64,000 nt of DNA from Wenyingzhuangia sp. 2_MG-2023 (lineage in GTDB: Bacteria; Bacteroidota; Bacteroidia; Flavobacteriales; Flavobacteriaceae), in the NCBI RefSeq assembly GCF_030548295.1, contig NZ_JAUOSB010000012.1:1-64000 (forward strand), written 5' to 3'. The notes beneath the pieces are model-generated. The model was given only the letters and a program-made list of their open reading frames with translations, did not search any database and was not told the DNA's origin. The position numbers and the translations under genes were made by a program. Each line of letters begins with the position of its first letter. Position 1 is the stretch's first letter. This document shows positions 35,448 to 44,505 of this stretch, piece after piece.

Positions 35448-38400
35448 TTACATTTTTTTCATTGAAAATTTTCTAGGCAACCCATCTATACATTCTAACA
35501 AGACTACTGTATTGCCTTTTTTGTAAGTAATTGATTTGATAAAATTTAAATGCTCACTTTGCCATTTTCCATTTAAAGTAATGGCTACAGACACAGATCT
35601 ACTATAATTTCTGTATCTGTATTTCTCATATTCTTCAAAGTTCAAATCAGGTTGTACAGCACTGATTTCTATTTTATTTTGAACATCATCAATCATAATT
35701 AAACAAGGTTCTGACACTTGTTTTAAAACTCCATTATTTAAGTCTTTATCAGCTTCAAAAACCACATAACCTGTTGTATTTGTTGTTTTATAAGTAACGA
35801 TGTGAGCTACTTCATCAGCTCTTAATACACTATAACTAGTGTCTTTTTCAGCTTTTTCTTCAAATTTATTTTGGCTTTTTTCATCTAAAAAAGGATAAAT
35901 CACATATTGATAAGAAGCATTGTTGGGTGCCAAACCGTGGTCTATCCACCCTGTTGCATAATCTCCTTCCGTTTCTTTTACTCCTTTTCCTTTTGCATTC
36001 ATTTTACCCGTATTGATAGAGTATTTATTATGATAGGATTGTTGCTCTTTTTTCTGGATATAAGTATCATTTTGTGATAACAAATAATATCCATTTCCAT
36101 AAGGATCTATCACCCATTTCTTTTTTGCTGATACTTCTGACAACTTTATCAACGATGGTATTTTTTTAATCTTTCCTTCAGAAGAATACAATACTTTTTT
36201 TGCTTCTGGTAAAAAGGTTTGAAACAAATTGGTCTGTGTAGCATTTATAGAATCTATACTAGAAATATTACTTCCTATAGCTATCATTTTATCACCAAAA
36301 GAGAATACTGATTTTTTAGCTTTTAATTTTCCTGGATAACCATTTTTGGTATTTTCTCCATCTGCATTAGAACCACTACCTTCATTCAATATCATTCCAA
36401 AAACTCCATTTCCGTTTAATTCCGTTGCTCCTGCAAAAGTTTCATCGCTTCTAAACATCACCAATGGCTTACTAGGCTCTAATTCTTTAAAAGGCAAATA
36501 AATAACGGTAGCTCCCGGATATCGGTTCCAATCCCAGCCGTCTTGTTTAAAACCACTACCACTTTCTCCTTTGTTATTTAACAACTGTATGGTTCCGTTT
36601 GATGGATATCTACCATATCTATTTTCATCCACATATATTTCTGATGCCCAGACATATTTGTTATATCCTTTTACAATAGCAGCCCAATCATCATTTTTTC
36701 TATGAATGGCCGTGGCTGCATAGGGCATGGTTATGTATGATTTTAATTCTTGTTCTTTGATACCTTCTATATCTTTAAAAATAGAACTATTAAGCACGTC
36801 CTCTTCTCCCCAAAGTCTTATATAAGCAGCTGCAAACTCTTGATCTATTTTTGAATTCCCTCTAGGATTTCCAGCCTGTGCCATCATTAAATATTGAGGC
36901 CTTAAAGATTCTATTCCATTATTCTCTATAGGATGTCTTCCTGCATTACCAAATCCCCAATTAAAAATTTGACAATATTCACTTGTTTTTAAAAAAGCAT
37001 TTTTAAAGTTTTGATGTCCTTCGGTTCTAACTCTAAATCTTGTTCTGGATAATGTTTTAATTACTTTAGGAACATTTTGAAAAGCTCCAAAACCATAAGC
37101 AGGATAATGTCCATTATGATGCCATGAAGTTCCATCTACTTTAAATCCTCTTGGTTCGTTTTGTTGAGCCAAAATTGCAGACATATAATTGGAATAAGCT
37201 TTTAGCAATGCTGCTTGTTTCTCTTGATTTTCTTCTAAAAAAATCAACATTAAATGATAATACGATTGTGTGTTTAAGTAATCTATGTTTACATGAAAAG
37301 TACTTTCATCATCTAACAACATTCCTAAATTAAAAAGCCAATGCATACTATCTGCTACCTCTTTTAACAAACCTGCTTGATACAGTACTTTTCTCATGGT
37401 ATAAAAACCTTCTGCAATACCTCTTACAAAATATCCTACATGATGTCTTGTTCCACCATTAGAACCCGCTTGCCAACCTTGATCTAAAAAATATTTGGTT
37501 CCAAGCACAAACATACTTTCTATTTCTCGGGTTTCTTCCAGAGAAGATCTATCGTGAAAATGAGATAATTTTCTCATGATAGCTCCAAACTTCTTTACAT
37601 CATTATAACGTCGTTTTCCTTGCTGATTTTCATCAAAAAACTCTTGTTCCTCATAAACTGTTAACGGAGGCCCTAAAACAACTCCATCTTTTTCATAAAT
37701 CCCCATCTCATCAAAGTCCGATTTTAAACTATTGATATATGTTTTATACTTAGCAGGAACTGTTAAGTCTTGTGTAATTATTTCTTGAAATTTATTTAGT
37801 TCTAATCTTGTTGCAACAGAAATAGGAGCTGCCTCTAAGTTTTTAATACGATTAAAATTACTAGCCAAAGGCATCCAAAAGTCTTCTCTTAACTTTTTAT
37901 CTTTTTTTATGAAGGGAACTATCTCATCTGGATATTGATGTCTATCATCTTGGTATTGAGAAAATACAATGTCATCAAAAAACAATTCCCCTTGACTAGA
38001 AGTTGTGGTTACTTTAAAATAATCATAATCTACGGGTTCTCCTTTTTTAGGTGCATTTCCATACATTTCATAAAAAGGAACCCAAACTCTTCTCCATCCT
38101 TTAAAAGACAATTCTACATCAAAATACACTTGTTGCACTCCATCTTTTTCAAAAGAAATTGTTATGGTATCGTTTATAGCTTTTTCGTTATAAATAGAAA
38201 TATTTAGCGTAGGGCTTGCAGGAAAATAACTCCCGTATGCTAAAGGACTTTCCTCCATAGATACTGTTTTAAAGTGAGCTGTACCAAATGAACTCTGTTG
38301 GTTCCAACTCCACTTTAAAGAGCTATTTCCATATCTTTTATGCTTTTTACTAATTGATAAATCTCCTGCTGATTGATTGTAAAAATTTAAAATAGTTTTA

Positions 38401-38516
38401 CTTTCAAAAGATTCAACAGCAGGCAATTTTTCTTGTGCATATACTGTTACTACACTAAAAAAGATGAATATCAAATAAATTATTTGATGATTTAATTTTG
38501 AAAAAACACGAACCAT
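35448..38516 (-). CDS. PL8 chondroitinase ABC-type lyase, exported
   Basis: A 1022-residue enzyme, the same size as Proteus vulgaris chondroitinase ABC I. A signal peptide ends at VYAQ. Residues about 30-190 form the N-terminal carbohydrate-binding jelly roll (AVESFESKTILNFYNQ), followed by the alpha-toroid and beta-sandwich catalytic parts. By comparison with my memory of the Proteus enzyme, the catalytic residues are H467 and Y474 (in WHHNGHYPAYG), R527 (NAGRHP) and E626 (WASEIY). NRYGRY and GWDWNR are also kept. The enzyme eliminates beta-1,4 bonds next to uronic acid in chondroitin, dermatan or hyaluronan, giving unsaturated disaccharides for the GH88 encoded upstream. Confidence 0.93.
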   Translation of the reverse strand: MVRVFSKLNHQIIYLIFIFFSVVTVYAQEKLPAVESFESKTILNFYNQSAGDLSISKKHKRYGNSSLKWSWNQQSSFGTAHFKTVSMEESPLAYGSYFPASPTLNISIYNEKAINDTITISFEKDGVQQVYFDVELSFKGWRRVWVPFYEMYGNAPKKGEPVDYDYFKVTTTSSQGELFFDDIVFSQYQDDRHQYPDEIVPFIKKDKKLREDFWMPLASNFNRIKNLEAAPISVATRLELNKFQEIITQDLTVPAKYKTYINSLKSDFDEMGIYEKDGVVLGPPLTVYEEQEFFDENQQGKRRYNDVKKFGAIMRKLSHFHDRSSLEETREIESMFVLGTKYFLDQGWQAGSNGGTRHHVGYFVRGIAEGFYTMRKVLYQAGLLKEVADSMHWLFNLGMLLDDESTFHVNIDYLNTQSYYHLMLIFLEENQEKQAALLKAYSNYMSAILAQQNEPRGFKVDGTSWHHNGHYPAYGFGAFQNVPKVIKTLSRTRFRVRTEGHQNFKNAFLKTSEYCQIFNWGFGNAGRHPIENNGIESLRPQYLMMAQAGNPRGNSKIDQEFAAAYIRLWGEEDVLNSSIFKDIEGIKEQELKSYITMPYAATAIHRKNDDWAAIVKGYNKYVWASEIYVDENRYGRYPSNGTIQLLNNKGESGSGFKQDGWDWNRYPGATVIYLPFKELEPSKPLVMFRSDETFAGATELNGNGVFGMILNEGSGSNADGENTKNGYPGKLKAKKSVFSFGDKMIAIGSNISSIDSINATQTNLFQTFLPEAKKVLYSSEGKIKKIPSLIKLSEVSAKKKWVIDPYGNGYYLLSQNDTYIQKKEQQSYHNKYSINTGKMNAKGKGVKETEGDYATGWIDHGLAPNNASYQYVIYPFLDEKSQNKFEEKAEKDTSYSVLRADEVAHIVTYKTTNTTGYVVFEADKDLNNGVLKQVSEPCLIMIDDVQNKIEISAVQPDLNFEEYEKYRYRNYSRSVSVAITLNGKWQSEHLNFIKSITYKKGNTVVLLECIDGLPRKFSMKKM

Positions 38517-38559
38517 AACTGTTTATTTTCTAACTTATAAATACATTTAAAACTACTTA

Positions 38560-39816
38560 CTATTTCTCTTGAAGTCTTTTTAATCTAGACAAAGCTTCAA
38601 TATAATAGTAATCTGCATAAATTAATGCAACATCAATTTCCCAACCTAAAGATTTAGCTCCTGTAGAATGTCTTAAAAAAGCATCGTTAATTCCTACTCC
38701 TGAATATTCTGTAGAATTTAAACTCTTTAACATAGCCAATGCTGCATGGTAATATTTTTCTTGACTAGCTTTGTCTTCTACTAAAGTACTTAAATCAATT
38801 AAAGCACTAGCAACAACGGCTGCAGCAGAAGCATCTTTTTCTTCTTTTGGATTGTTTGCTACATCAAAATCCCAACAAGGAATCATATCTTCTGGCAACA
38901 AACTCAAATATGTATCGGCTAATACTTTCGCAAAATCTAAGAATTTTTTGTCCTTCGTTTCTTTGTATACCATTGTATATCCATAAACCCCCCAAGCTTG
39001 TCCTCTAGACCATCTGCTATTGTCTGCATAACCTTGTTTGGTGTGTCTATTTAATACTTTTCCTGATATAGAATCGTATTCCAAAACATGCCAAGAAGTA
39101 TGATCTTTTCTAAAATGATTATTCATGGTTGTTTCTGCATGTTTTACAGCTATATCATAATGCTCAGGATTTCCTCCATTTTTTGCAGACCAAAACAACA
39201 ATTCCAAATTCAGCATATTATCTATAATCGTAATATGTTGTTTCCATCTTGGATGCATTTTGTTAGACCATGATTTTATAGTTCCTACATTTGGATTGAA
39301 TCTGGTTGCTAATGAATTTGCAGAAGTTAATAGAATGTCTTTGTATTCTTTTTTATTTCCTATTTCAACTCCATTACCATAAGCAGGAAACATCATAAAA
39401 CCAATATCGTGGTGTTCTGTAATATTTTTAAAGTCTTCAAAAACCTCGGTACGTTTGATAGCTTCTTTTTTCCATTTTTCATTTCCAGTAACATCATAAG
39501 CATACCATAAAATTCCAGGATAAAAACCAGAAGTCCACATTAGTTTATCATTTTTCACTTGATGCCAATCACTATCTTCTTTTTCTATAAATCTAGGATG
39601 CATGGTTAAATCCGTTAATTTAGGAACCGATTTTTCTAATTGCGCTTCACAATCTGCAATGGCTTTTTTTAAAATATAAGCAGACAACGTATCTTTATTA
39701 GAAACTGTGATTGCCTTATTTGATTTTTGAGTTTCACCTTTACAACTTATCAAACCTAAACACAAGCTTAAGAAAGCCGTTTTTATCACATTAGGAACTA
39801 TTTTTTTTAGCATCAT
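38560..39816 (-). CDS. GH88 unsaturated glucuronyl hydrolase, lipoprotein
   Basis: A 418-residue protein with a lipoprotein signal (LGLISC). The alpha6/alpha6 barrel shows MWTSGFYPGILWYAYD, HHDIGFMMFPAYGNG with catalytic D137, IIDNMLNLELLFW with D199, and DNSRWSRGQAWGVYGY. GH88 hydrates the double bond of unsaturated glucuronyl disaccharides left by lyases, releasing a ketouronate and free N-acetylhexosamine. It is the first gene of the GH88-PL8-beta-helix-DUF4861 operon and lies downstream of a putative 22-bp-spaced repeat promoter. Confidence 0.93.
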   Translation of the reverse strand: MMLKKIVPNVIKTAFLSLCLGLISCKGETQKSNKAITVSNKDTLSAYILKKAIADCEAQLEKSVPKLTDLTMHPRFIEKEDSDWHQVKNDKLMWTSGFYPGILWYAYDVTGNEKWKKEAIKRTEVFEDFKNITEHHDIGFMMFPAYGNGVEIGNKKEYKDILLTSANSLATRFNPNVGTIKSWSNKMHPRWKQHITIIDNMLNLELLFWSAKNGGNPEHYDIAVKHAETTMNNHFRKDHTSWHVLEYDSISGKVLNRHTKQGYADNSRWSRGQAWGVYGYTMVYKETKDKKFLDFAKVLADTYLSLLPEDMIPCWDFDVANNPKEEKDASAAAVVASALIDLSTLVEDKASQEKYYHAALAMLKSLNSTEYSGVGINDAFLRHSTGAKSLGWEIDVALIYADYYYIEALSRLKRLQEK

Positions 39817-39877
39817 TCTTTTATTCTTTTTATTTAAATAATTGTTTTTACGCTCTCATCAGTACAAGAACGAATTG

Positions 39878-39939
39878 TAAAATTGAGTCTTCTTCTTAAA
39901 AAAAAGGAGGGGATTCTTATTCATATAAGAGGTATTTAC
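39878..39939 (-). promoter_or_regulatory. putative HTCS-type repeat promoter of the GH88-PL8 operon (weak version)
   Basis: GAGGGGATTC begins at 39907 and GAGGTATTTA at 39929, 22 bp apart, as in the two stronger sites at 41.5 and 47.7 kb. At the equivalent distance downstream on the minus strand (39885-39878) is CAATTTTA, a partial match to TAnnTTTG. The spacing agrees but the sequence match is weak. Confidence 0.4.
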
Positions 39940-40117
39940 TGTTCTCACTTTCCTAAAAAACCTTTGAACACTGAAATCCAAATACTTAAAAAAACTATTG
40001 TTTTTTTGTTATTGAAAACTCTTTTAAAAATCACATAACAGATGAGTGATCTTAATAACTTCCATAATTCATCTCCTAGATTGTTCCTTATTTGAACGAT
40101 TGATCAGCATATAGATA

Positions 40118-40152
40118 AACAAGGACAGATAATTTTGAAGTCTGTCCTTGTT
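40118..40152 (-). terminator. hairpin after the T9SS-protein gene
   Basis: AACAAGGACAGA (40118-40129) pairs perfectly with TCTGTCCTTGTT (40141-40152) across an 11-nt loop, 35 bp past the stop codon. The following minus-strand sequence is only moderately U-rich, so it may stabilise the message as well as end it. Confidence 0.65.
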
Positions 40153-40186
40153 AGAAATCAAACTTTGATTCTTATTTTTATGATTC

Positions 40187-41449
40187 TTACTTCAAAATTA
40201 TTTTTTTAACCAATACACCACCTGTTTCAGATTCTAACCTTAAAAGATACAGACCTCGTGGAAAGCTACTTACGTTTAGATTTTGTGTAAACGAACCTTG
40301 GTGCACTAATTTTCCTGTAATATCTAAAATCATGATGTTTTTTACACTAACAATGTCATTCCCTACTATGTTTAAAATATCTGTTGCTGGATTTGGATAT
40401 ACTGAAACGTTTTCATTTAAAACAGTATCTTCTATAGATAAAGTTGACAAGTCTGTAGAGATTACTGAACCACCAACAGTTACATTATCTATCGAGAAAT
40501 CACGAGACATATTCCCATCAAAATCTTTCACAAATCTCAACTCTACTACATCACCTTCATCTGTAGACAAAGCAGTATAACTTATTGATATTTCAGCTAC
40601 ACTACCTCCTGGTAAATTAGTAACTCCTGATGTTTTTAACTCTTGACCATCTGTAACATTATACAAAGAAACAACGACTTTGTTATATGAAGAACCTGGA
40701 TTGTAAACGTTCGTTACCACACTATATACAACTGTTTCTTCCATGGTATCATCAAATGTAAAAGCAACACCTTGACCAATTGCCACTGACAATCCATCTA
40801 CAAAAATAGCCCCATCACTCACTCCATCTCCATTATCTCCATCATCGATAGTATTTGTTATTTCAGTATCTCCAATTGGAGACCATGATCCGGCTGGAGA
40901 CAATACAGATGGAGGGGTAGGACCAACCGCTATTCCATTCAATTCTAAAATATCAATCGCATAATTACGGTAAGCACCCGCTTGTGTTTTCACATACCTC
41001 ACTTCTAAGACATCACCTGCATCAGTAGCTACAGCAGTATAGTTTAACTCCACTGCTTTGATATCATCTCCTGCAGCGTGATTAAAAGGTTGAACTCCAG
41101 CAACCACTGATGTTAATTCTGTTCCATCTGTTTTGTTATACAAATACACTGTTACATTACAGTAAGAAGTATTTACATTGTATAATGTTGTGTTTAGAGT
41201 ATAAGTGGCACCATTTTCAATAGTTCCATCAAAAGTAAAGTATACTGCTTCATCTATAGCCGTACCATCTGCTCCGTCAATAAATTTTGCACCATCTCCA
41301 GCTCCATCACCATTATCTTCATCGTTTGTAACATCTGTTATGATTACGGATCCTACACCAACAGAGTACGAACCTGTTGCGGTAACTTGTGCTTTTGAAA
41401 TGGTAGCAATTCCAAATAAAAGAATTGTTAATAAAGTAATTTTTTTCAT
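40187..41449 (-). CDS. secreted protein with two aspartate-rich repeat domains and a T9SS sorting domain
   Basis: A 420-residue protein with a signal peptide ending at SKAQ. Two copies of one domain of about 145 residues follow (about 23-172 and 185-327). Each begins with a short Gly/Ser strand and a glycine/aspartate-rich loop (DNGDGAGDGAKFIDG at 45-59; DNGDGVSDGAIFVDG at 205-219) and has matching later strands (NVTVYLYNKTDGTEL / KVVVSLYNVTDGQEL; GDVLEVRYVK / GDVVELRFVK; YAIDILELNG / FSIDNVTVGG). Residues about 348-420 are a type A C-terminal sorting domain (VSVYPNPATD, ending VLVKKIILK). I recognise no known catalytic family. The loops look suited to calcium binding and the folds to carbohydrate binding. 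It has its own promoter of the shared repeat type, so it belongs to the chondroitin locus. Confidence 0.75.
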   Translation of the reverse strand: MKKITLLTILLFGIATISKAQVTATGSYSVGVGSVIITDVTNDEDNGDGAGDGAKFIDGADGTAIDEAVYFTFDGTIENGATYTLNTTLYNVNTSYCNVTVYLYNKTDGTELTSVVAGVQPFNHAAGDDIKAVELNYTAVATDAGDVLEVRYVKTQAGAYRNYAIDILELNGIAVGPTPPSVLSPAGSWSPIGDTEITNTIDDGDNGDGVSDGAIFVDGLSVAIGQGVAFTFDDTMEETVVYSVVTNVYNPGSSYNKVVVSLYNVTDGQELKTSGVTNLPGGSVAEISISYTALSTDEGDVVELRFVKDFDGNMSRDFSIDNVTVGGSVISTDLSTLSIEDTVLNENVSVYPNPATDILNIVGNDIVSVKNIMILDITGKLVHQGSFTQNLNVSSFPRGLYLLRLESETGGVLVKKIILK

Positions 41450-41482
41450 ACTAAAAGATTTAAAGGTTAATAATTATATTGA

Positions 41483-41544
41483 CAAAATTAACTTGACTTT
41501 TAGTTTTTAAAGAGGGGCTAGCTTTTCCAAAAAGAGGGGCTAAC
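41483..41544 (-). promoter_or_regulatory. promoter with paired GAGGGGCTA(G/A)C direct repeats, T9SS-protein gene
   Basis: GAGGGGCTAGC (41512-41522) and GAGGGGCTAAC (41534-41544) are direct repeats with a 22-bp period. On the minus strand a -7 box TAATTTTG (41490-41483) follows 21 bp after the proximal copy, and no -33 TTTG is present, which suggests a promoter that depends on an activator bound at the repeats. Confidence 0.65.
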
Positions 41545-41796
41545 TAGCAAAACACCATTAATTATCAACACAATAGATAATTTTCTAAGTTTGAATAAGG
41601 CTCTAATAGAATTACCTTGATGTAAAATTCTTTAAACCTAAAATTAAGATCTTTTAACTCTTTAGTAAAACTTCTATTGAGTAATACTATCTGTATTTGT
41701 ACTATCTATTGAAAAACATACAGAGCTTTTGTTTTTATAAATGTTTAGGCTTACAGCACAAATATCTATATAGTTCTCTTTTGTACTTAAAACAAC

Positions 41797-41855
41797 AAAA
41801 GTTGTGTCGCTAAAACTATAGTGGGGTTTCTACAGCCTTAACAAACACAACTTTT
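41797..41855 (-). terminator. long-loop inverted repeat after the DUF5017 gene
   Basis: AAAAGTTGTGT (41797-41807) and ACACAACTTTT (41845-41855) are perfect 11-bp inverted copies 37 bp apart, about 35-90 bp past the stop of the DUF5017 gene. On the minus strand the 3' arm runs into UUUUGUUGUUUU. The loop is long for a terminator, so the role is uncertain. Confidence 0.45.
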
Positions 41856-41888
41856 ATTCTAAAATTTTAGCACTTATTTTAAAAGCAA

Positions 41889-42830
41889 CTATTCTACAAC
41901 TTCAATAGTCAATTCTTTTATACCTTCTTTACTTCCATATACCGTTGTATTGTTGCCTAGGAAGGTTGCTGTATAAATTCCAGCTTCTGTGTAAGTATGT
42001 GTAAAAGAAGACAAACGTTCTGAATACGATTTTAAAGCTGCTCCTTGGTCTGGTAAAATAGCTGTTAAATCAATTCGTTCTGTAATTAACCAATCTTCAT
42101 TAGTATAATCTGCAGAAGTTCCATTCATTCTAAAAAAACCATCAGACCAATAAATCCATTGATCTTTGTTGGTATCATCATTGGTTCCTTGAACATTGAC
42201 TGTTTGCCATTCCGTTGATTCAAAATCTGTAACAGGTAAAGATGTTGATTTTCCTTCTACTGCCAACTCAATATTAAAATTATTAAAACGATACTCTCCC
42301 TGTCTGTTTCCTTCTGATGTTTTTCCATCTGCTAGAATTTTAAAAGCAATATAAACTGGTTTTCCTTCAGATGCTAAATCAGAAATATCTGCAATTCCAG
42401 AATTTGTCCACGCATACGTTCTAGCGGTAGGTAACACAAATTTATCGGAAATATCAATCCACGTTGCCAAAGCTATGGCTTCTGCAGTTCCTGACCCATC
42501 ATAATCTGTAGAGTATTGCACTGACAATCCAGGATCTGATAAACTTGTACCATTTTGATAGTGTTGAGCACAATCAAAGGACATATTAATAGTTCCATCA
42601 ATATTAGTTCTGTCTCTATGTTGATATTCATATCCAAATTCTCCTGAATAAAAACTTAAAAAATTAGGTGCATTTTCTATACTAAACTCAACCTCTTCAC
42701 CTACCTTAACAGTTTCATTACTTACGGTAATATCAAAATTAGGTTCGCTTACTTCTTCAAAATCCTCACAACTTGTAAACACAAGTGCTAAAAGAGAAAT
42801 GCTTGTTATTATTTTATGTATACTTTTCAT
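41889..42830 (-). CDS. DUF5017 family surface lipoprotein
   Basis: A 313-residue lipoprotein (LVFTSC lipobox). It opens with PNFDITVSNETVKVGEEVEFSIENAPNFLSFYSGEFGYEYQHRDR, the characteristic first domain of DUF5017, then a beta-sandwich (residues about 90-250, WIDISDKFVLPTARTYAW, NFNIELAVEG) and a final PKD-like strand set (AGIYTATFLGNNTTVYGSKEGIKELTIEV). It follows SusD directly, the position of SusE/F-like surface glycan-binding proteins. It probably helps bind the chondroitin-type substrate on the cell surface. No catalytic residues are seen. Confidence 0.82.
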   Translation of the reverse strand: MKSIHKIITSISLLALVFTSCEDFEEVSEPNFDITVSNETVKVGEEVEFSIENAPNFLSFYSGEFGYEYQHRDRTNIDGTINMSFDCAQHYQNGTSLSDPGLSVQYSTDYDGSGTAEAIALATWIDISDKFVLPTARTYAWTNSGIADISDLASEGKPVYIAFKILADGKTSEGNRQGEYRFNNFNIELAVEGKSTSLPVTDFESTEWQTVNVQGTNDDTNKDQWIYWSDGFFRMNGTSADYTNEDWLITERIDLTAILPDQGAALKSYSERLSSFTHTYTEAGIYTATFLGNNTTVYGSKEGIKELTIEVVE

Positions 42831-42862
42831 ATGTATGTGCTTTTAAATGATACGATGGAATT

Positions 42863-44494
42863 TTACCAACCTTTTGTTTGTGACAAGTTGGTATTTACTC
42901 CTAATTCTTGTTCTGGAATAGGTAATATGTAATGTTTAGAAATATCAAAATTGTTGTACCCATCTAAGTAGTTAAAAGACGAACTGAAACTATTGTATCT
43001 TACTTCTAAAACATCTGGTTCATCACCACTTAACGGAATACCATCATCTCCTAAATTTGCTTCTGCATAAATACTCCAATCAGTATTTAAAAACTCTGGA
43101 TCTGCTGCTAGAGTTTCCATCAATTCTTTGGTTTCTGTAACCTTATCTTCTAAAACTCCCCATCTTAAAAGATCGTATTTACGATGTCCTTCAAAACACA
43201 ACTCCAATCTACGTTCCTCCTGTATTAATTCTTCATTAATAACCGTTAGTGGTGTTGCATTGGCTCTATTTCTCACTCTGTTAACAGCATCTAAAGCCAA
43301 ACTAGAACCAGGAGTAATGTTGTTTTCTGCTTCTGCATACATCAACAATACATCAGAAAATCTTAACACAGGCCAGTGATGAGCTCCATAACTTGAATTA
43401 GTATTGTTACTTTCTAAAGATCTTCTGTATTTGGATGCTACTTCTAAAAATTGATTGTTCAATAACTCAGGTTCACAATCATTTAATCTTGGAACATAAT
43501 AAGGGTTCACGTTCCACAAACCTCTTTCATCAGCAAGATCTGATCTGTATTTTTGAATTAAAGAAATGGTTGCATTCATCAAGGCAAAACCTTTCCCACA
43601 ACCTTCATCGTGCACTAACATTCCGGATACTGCTCCTAATTTTGAGGCTTGATACACATCTGAATTGGCAAAAGAAAAACCTATTTGAAACAATACTTCC
43701 TTAGGCTCATATATTTCCATTGCTAGGTTATTAAACACATCTTCATAACTAGGATTTAGTTCATAATAAGGATCGTTTATAATGGTTTCTGTCCATTCTT
43801 TAGCTTTTTCATACGCTCCAGGTTCATTAAATGGTGCACCTGCCATATATAAGTATGCTCTTGCTAACAAACCTCTTGCAACTCCTTTTCCTGCTCTACC
43901 TGGAGTTACATCAGCATCTTCAGGTAAATTTTGTTCTGCAATTTCTAAATCTGAAATAATTTGTTTGTAAACATCTATTCCTGGAGTTCTAGGTAAAAGT
44001 TGTCCTGAAGTGTTTTCTAATTGCATTGGAATTCCTTCTTCACCTCCAAATGCTTTTTCTAAATCAAAATAAAGAAACGCTCTTAAAAAATGTCCTTCTG
44101 CAATTAACTCTTGTTTTAAACTCTCTTCTAAATTTGATTTTTTTACTCCTGTTAAGAAAGTATTAACACTTACAATTCCTTCATAATAATTGGTCCAAAC
44201 TGCTTTTAACTTTGTGTCTGATGCAGAGAAATCATTTTTAATATAACCAAATGCTCCTACTCTGTTGTAATGTCCTTCATCTGTATAACTAGAAGGGTAC
44301 AATGCGTTAATTTCTGCTTCTCTATACGCACTCACTACTCTACTATATACCCCTGCTAATCCTGCTATAGCACCAGATTCTGAAAGATATAAAGTTTCTG
44401 AAGAGATATTATCTTTTTGTTCTATATCTAATAAATTGTTACATCCTTGTATAAACAGAAATGTTACTGATATGATTATTAATCTTATTTTCAT
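42863..44494 (-). CDS. SusD/RagB-family lipoprotein of the chondroitin-type locus
   Basis: A 543-residue lipoprotein (FIQGC lipobox) with NLLDIEQKDNISSETLYLSESGAIAGLAGVYSRV at the N-terminus, DVLLMYAEAENNI, VNRVRNRANATPL and ERRLELCFEGHRKYDLLRWG near the C-terminus. These are the usual SusD helices and C-terminal lid contacts. It lies 11 bp after its SusC gene and 32 bp before the DUF5017 gene. Its likely ligand is a chondroitin- or hyaluronan-type oligosaccharide, judged from the PL8 and GH88 genes nearby. Confidence 0.92.
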   Translation of the reverse strand: MKIRLIIISVTFLFIQGCNNLLDIEQKDNISSETLYLSESGAIAGLAGVYSRVVSAYREAEINALYPSSYTDEGHYNRVGAFGYIKNDFSASDTKLKAVWTNYYEGIVSVNTFLTGVKKSNLEESLKQELIAEGHFLRAFLYFDLEKAFGGEEGIPMQLENTSGQLLPRTPGIDVYKQIISDLEIAEQNLPEDADVTPGRAGKGVARGLLARAYLYMAGAPFNEPGAYEKAKEWTETIINDPYYELNPSYEDVFNNLAMEIYEPKEVLFQIGFSFANSDVYQASKLGAVSGMLVHDEGCGKGFALMNATISLIQKYRSDLADERGLWNVNPYYVPRLNDCEPELLNNQFLEVASKYRRSLESNNTNSSYGAHHWPVLRFSDVLLMYAEAENNITPGSSLALDAVNRVRNRANATPLTVINEELIQEERRLELCFEGHRKYDLLRWGVLEDKVTETKELMETLAADPEFLNTDWSIYAEANLGDDGIPLSGDEPDVLEVRYNSFSSSFNYLDGYNNFDISKHYILPIPEQELGVNTNLSQTKGW

Positions 44495-44505
44495 AATTGT
44501 ATTTT

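Larger units (their letters stand above)
39817..40186. other. intergenic region between the GH88 operon and the T9SS-protein gene (no gene)
   Basis: About 370 bp with no supported coding sequence. It holds the presumed promoter and repeat elements of the GH88 operon (39878-39939) and a 12-bp hairpin after the T9SS-protein gene (40118-40152). Confidence 0.6.
41450..41888. other. intergenic region upstream of the T9SS-protein gene (no gene)
   Basis: About 440 bp without a supported gene. It contains the repeat-type promoter (41483-41544) and an inverted repeat near the end of the DUF5017 gene (41797-41855). Nothing else was recognised. Confidence 0.6.

Noticed and set aside
41508-41545. Short repeats at 41.5 kb considered as a CRISPR or tandem-repeat array
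   Set aside because: There are only two 11-bp units with a 22-bp period, with related single units at other promoters. This fits an operator, not an array. No CRISPR repeat-spacer pattern was seen anywhere in the window.
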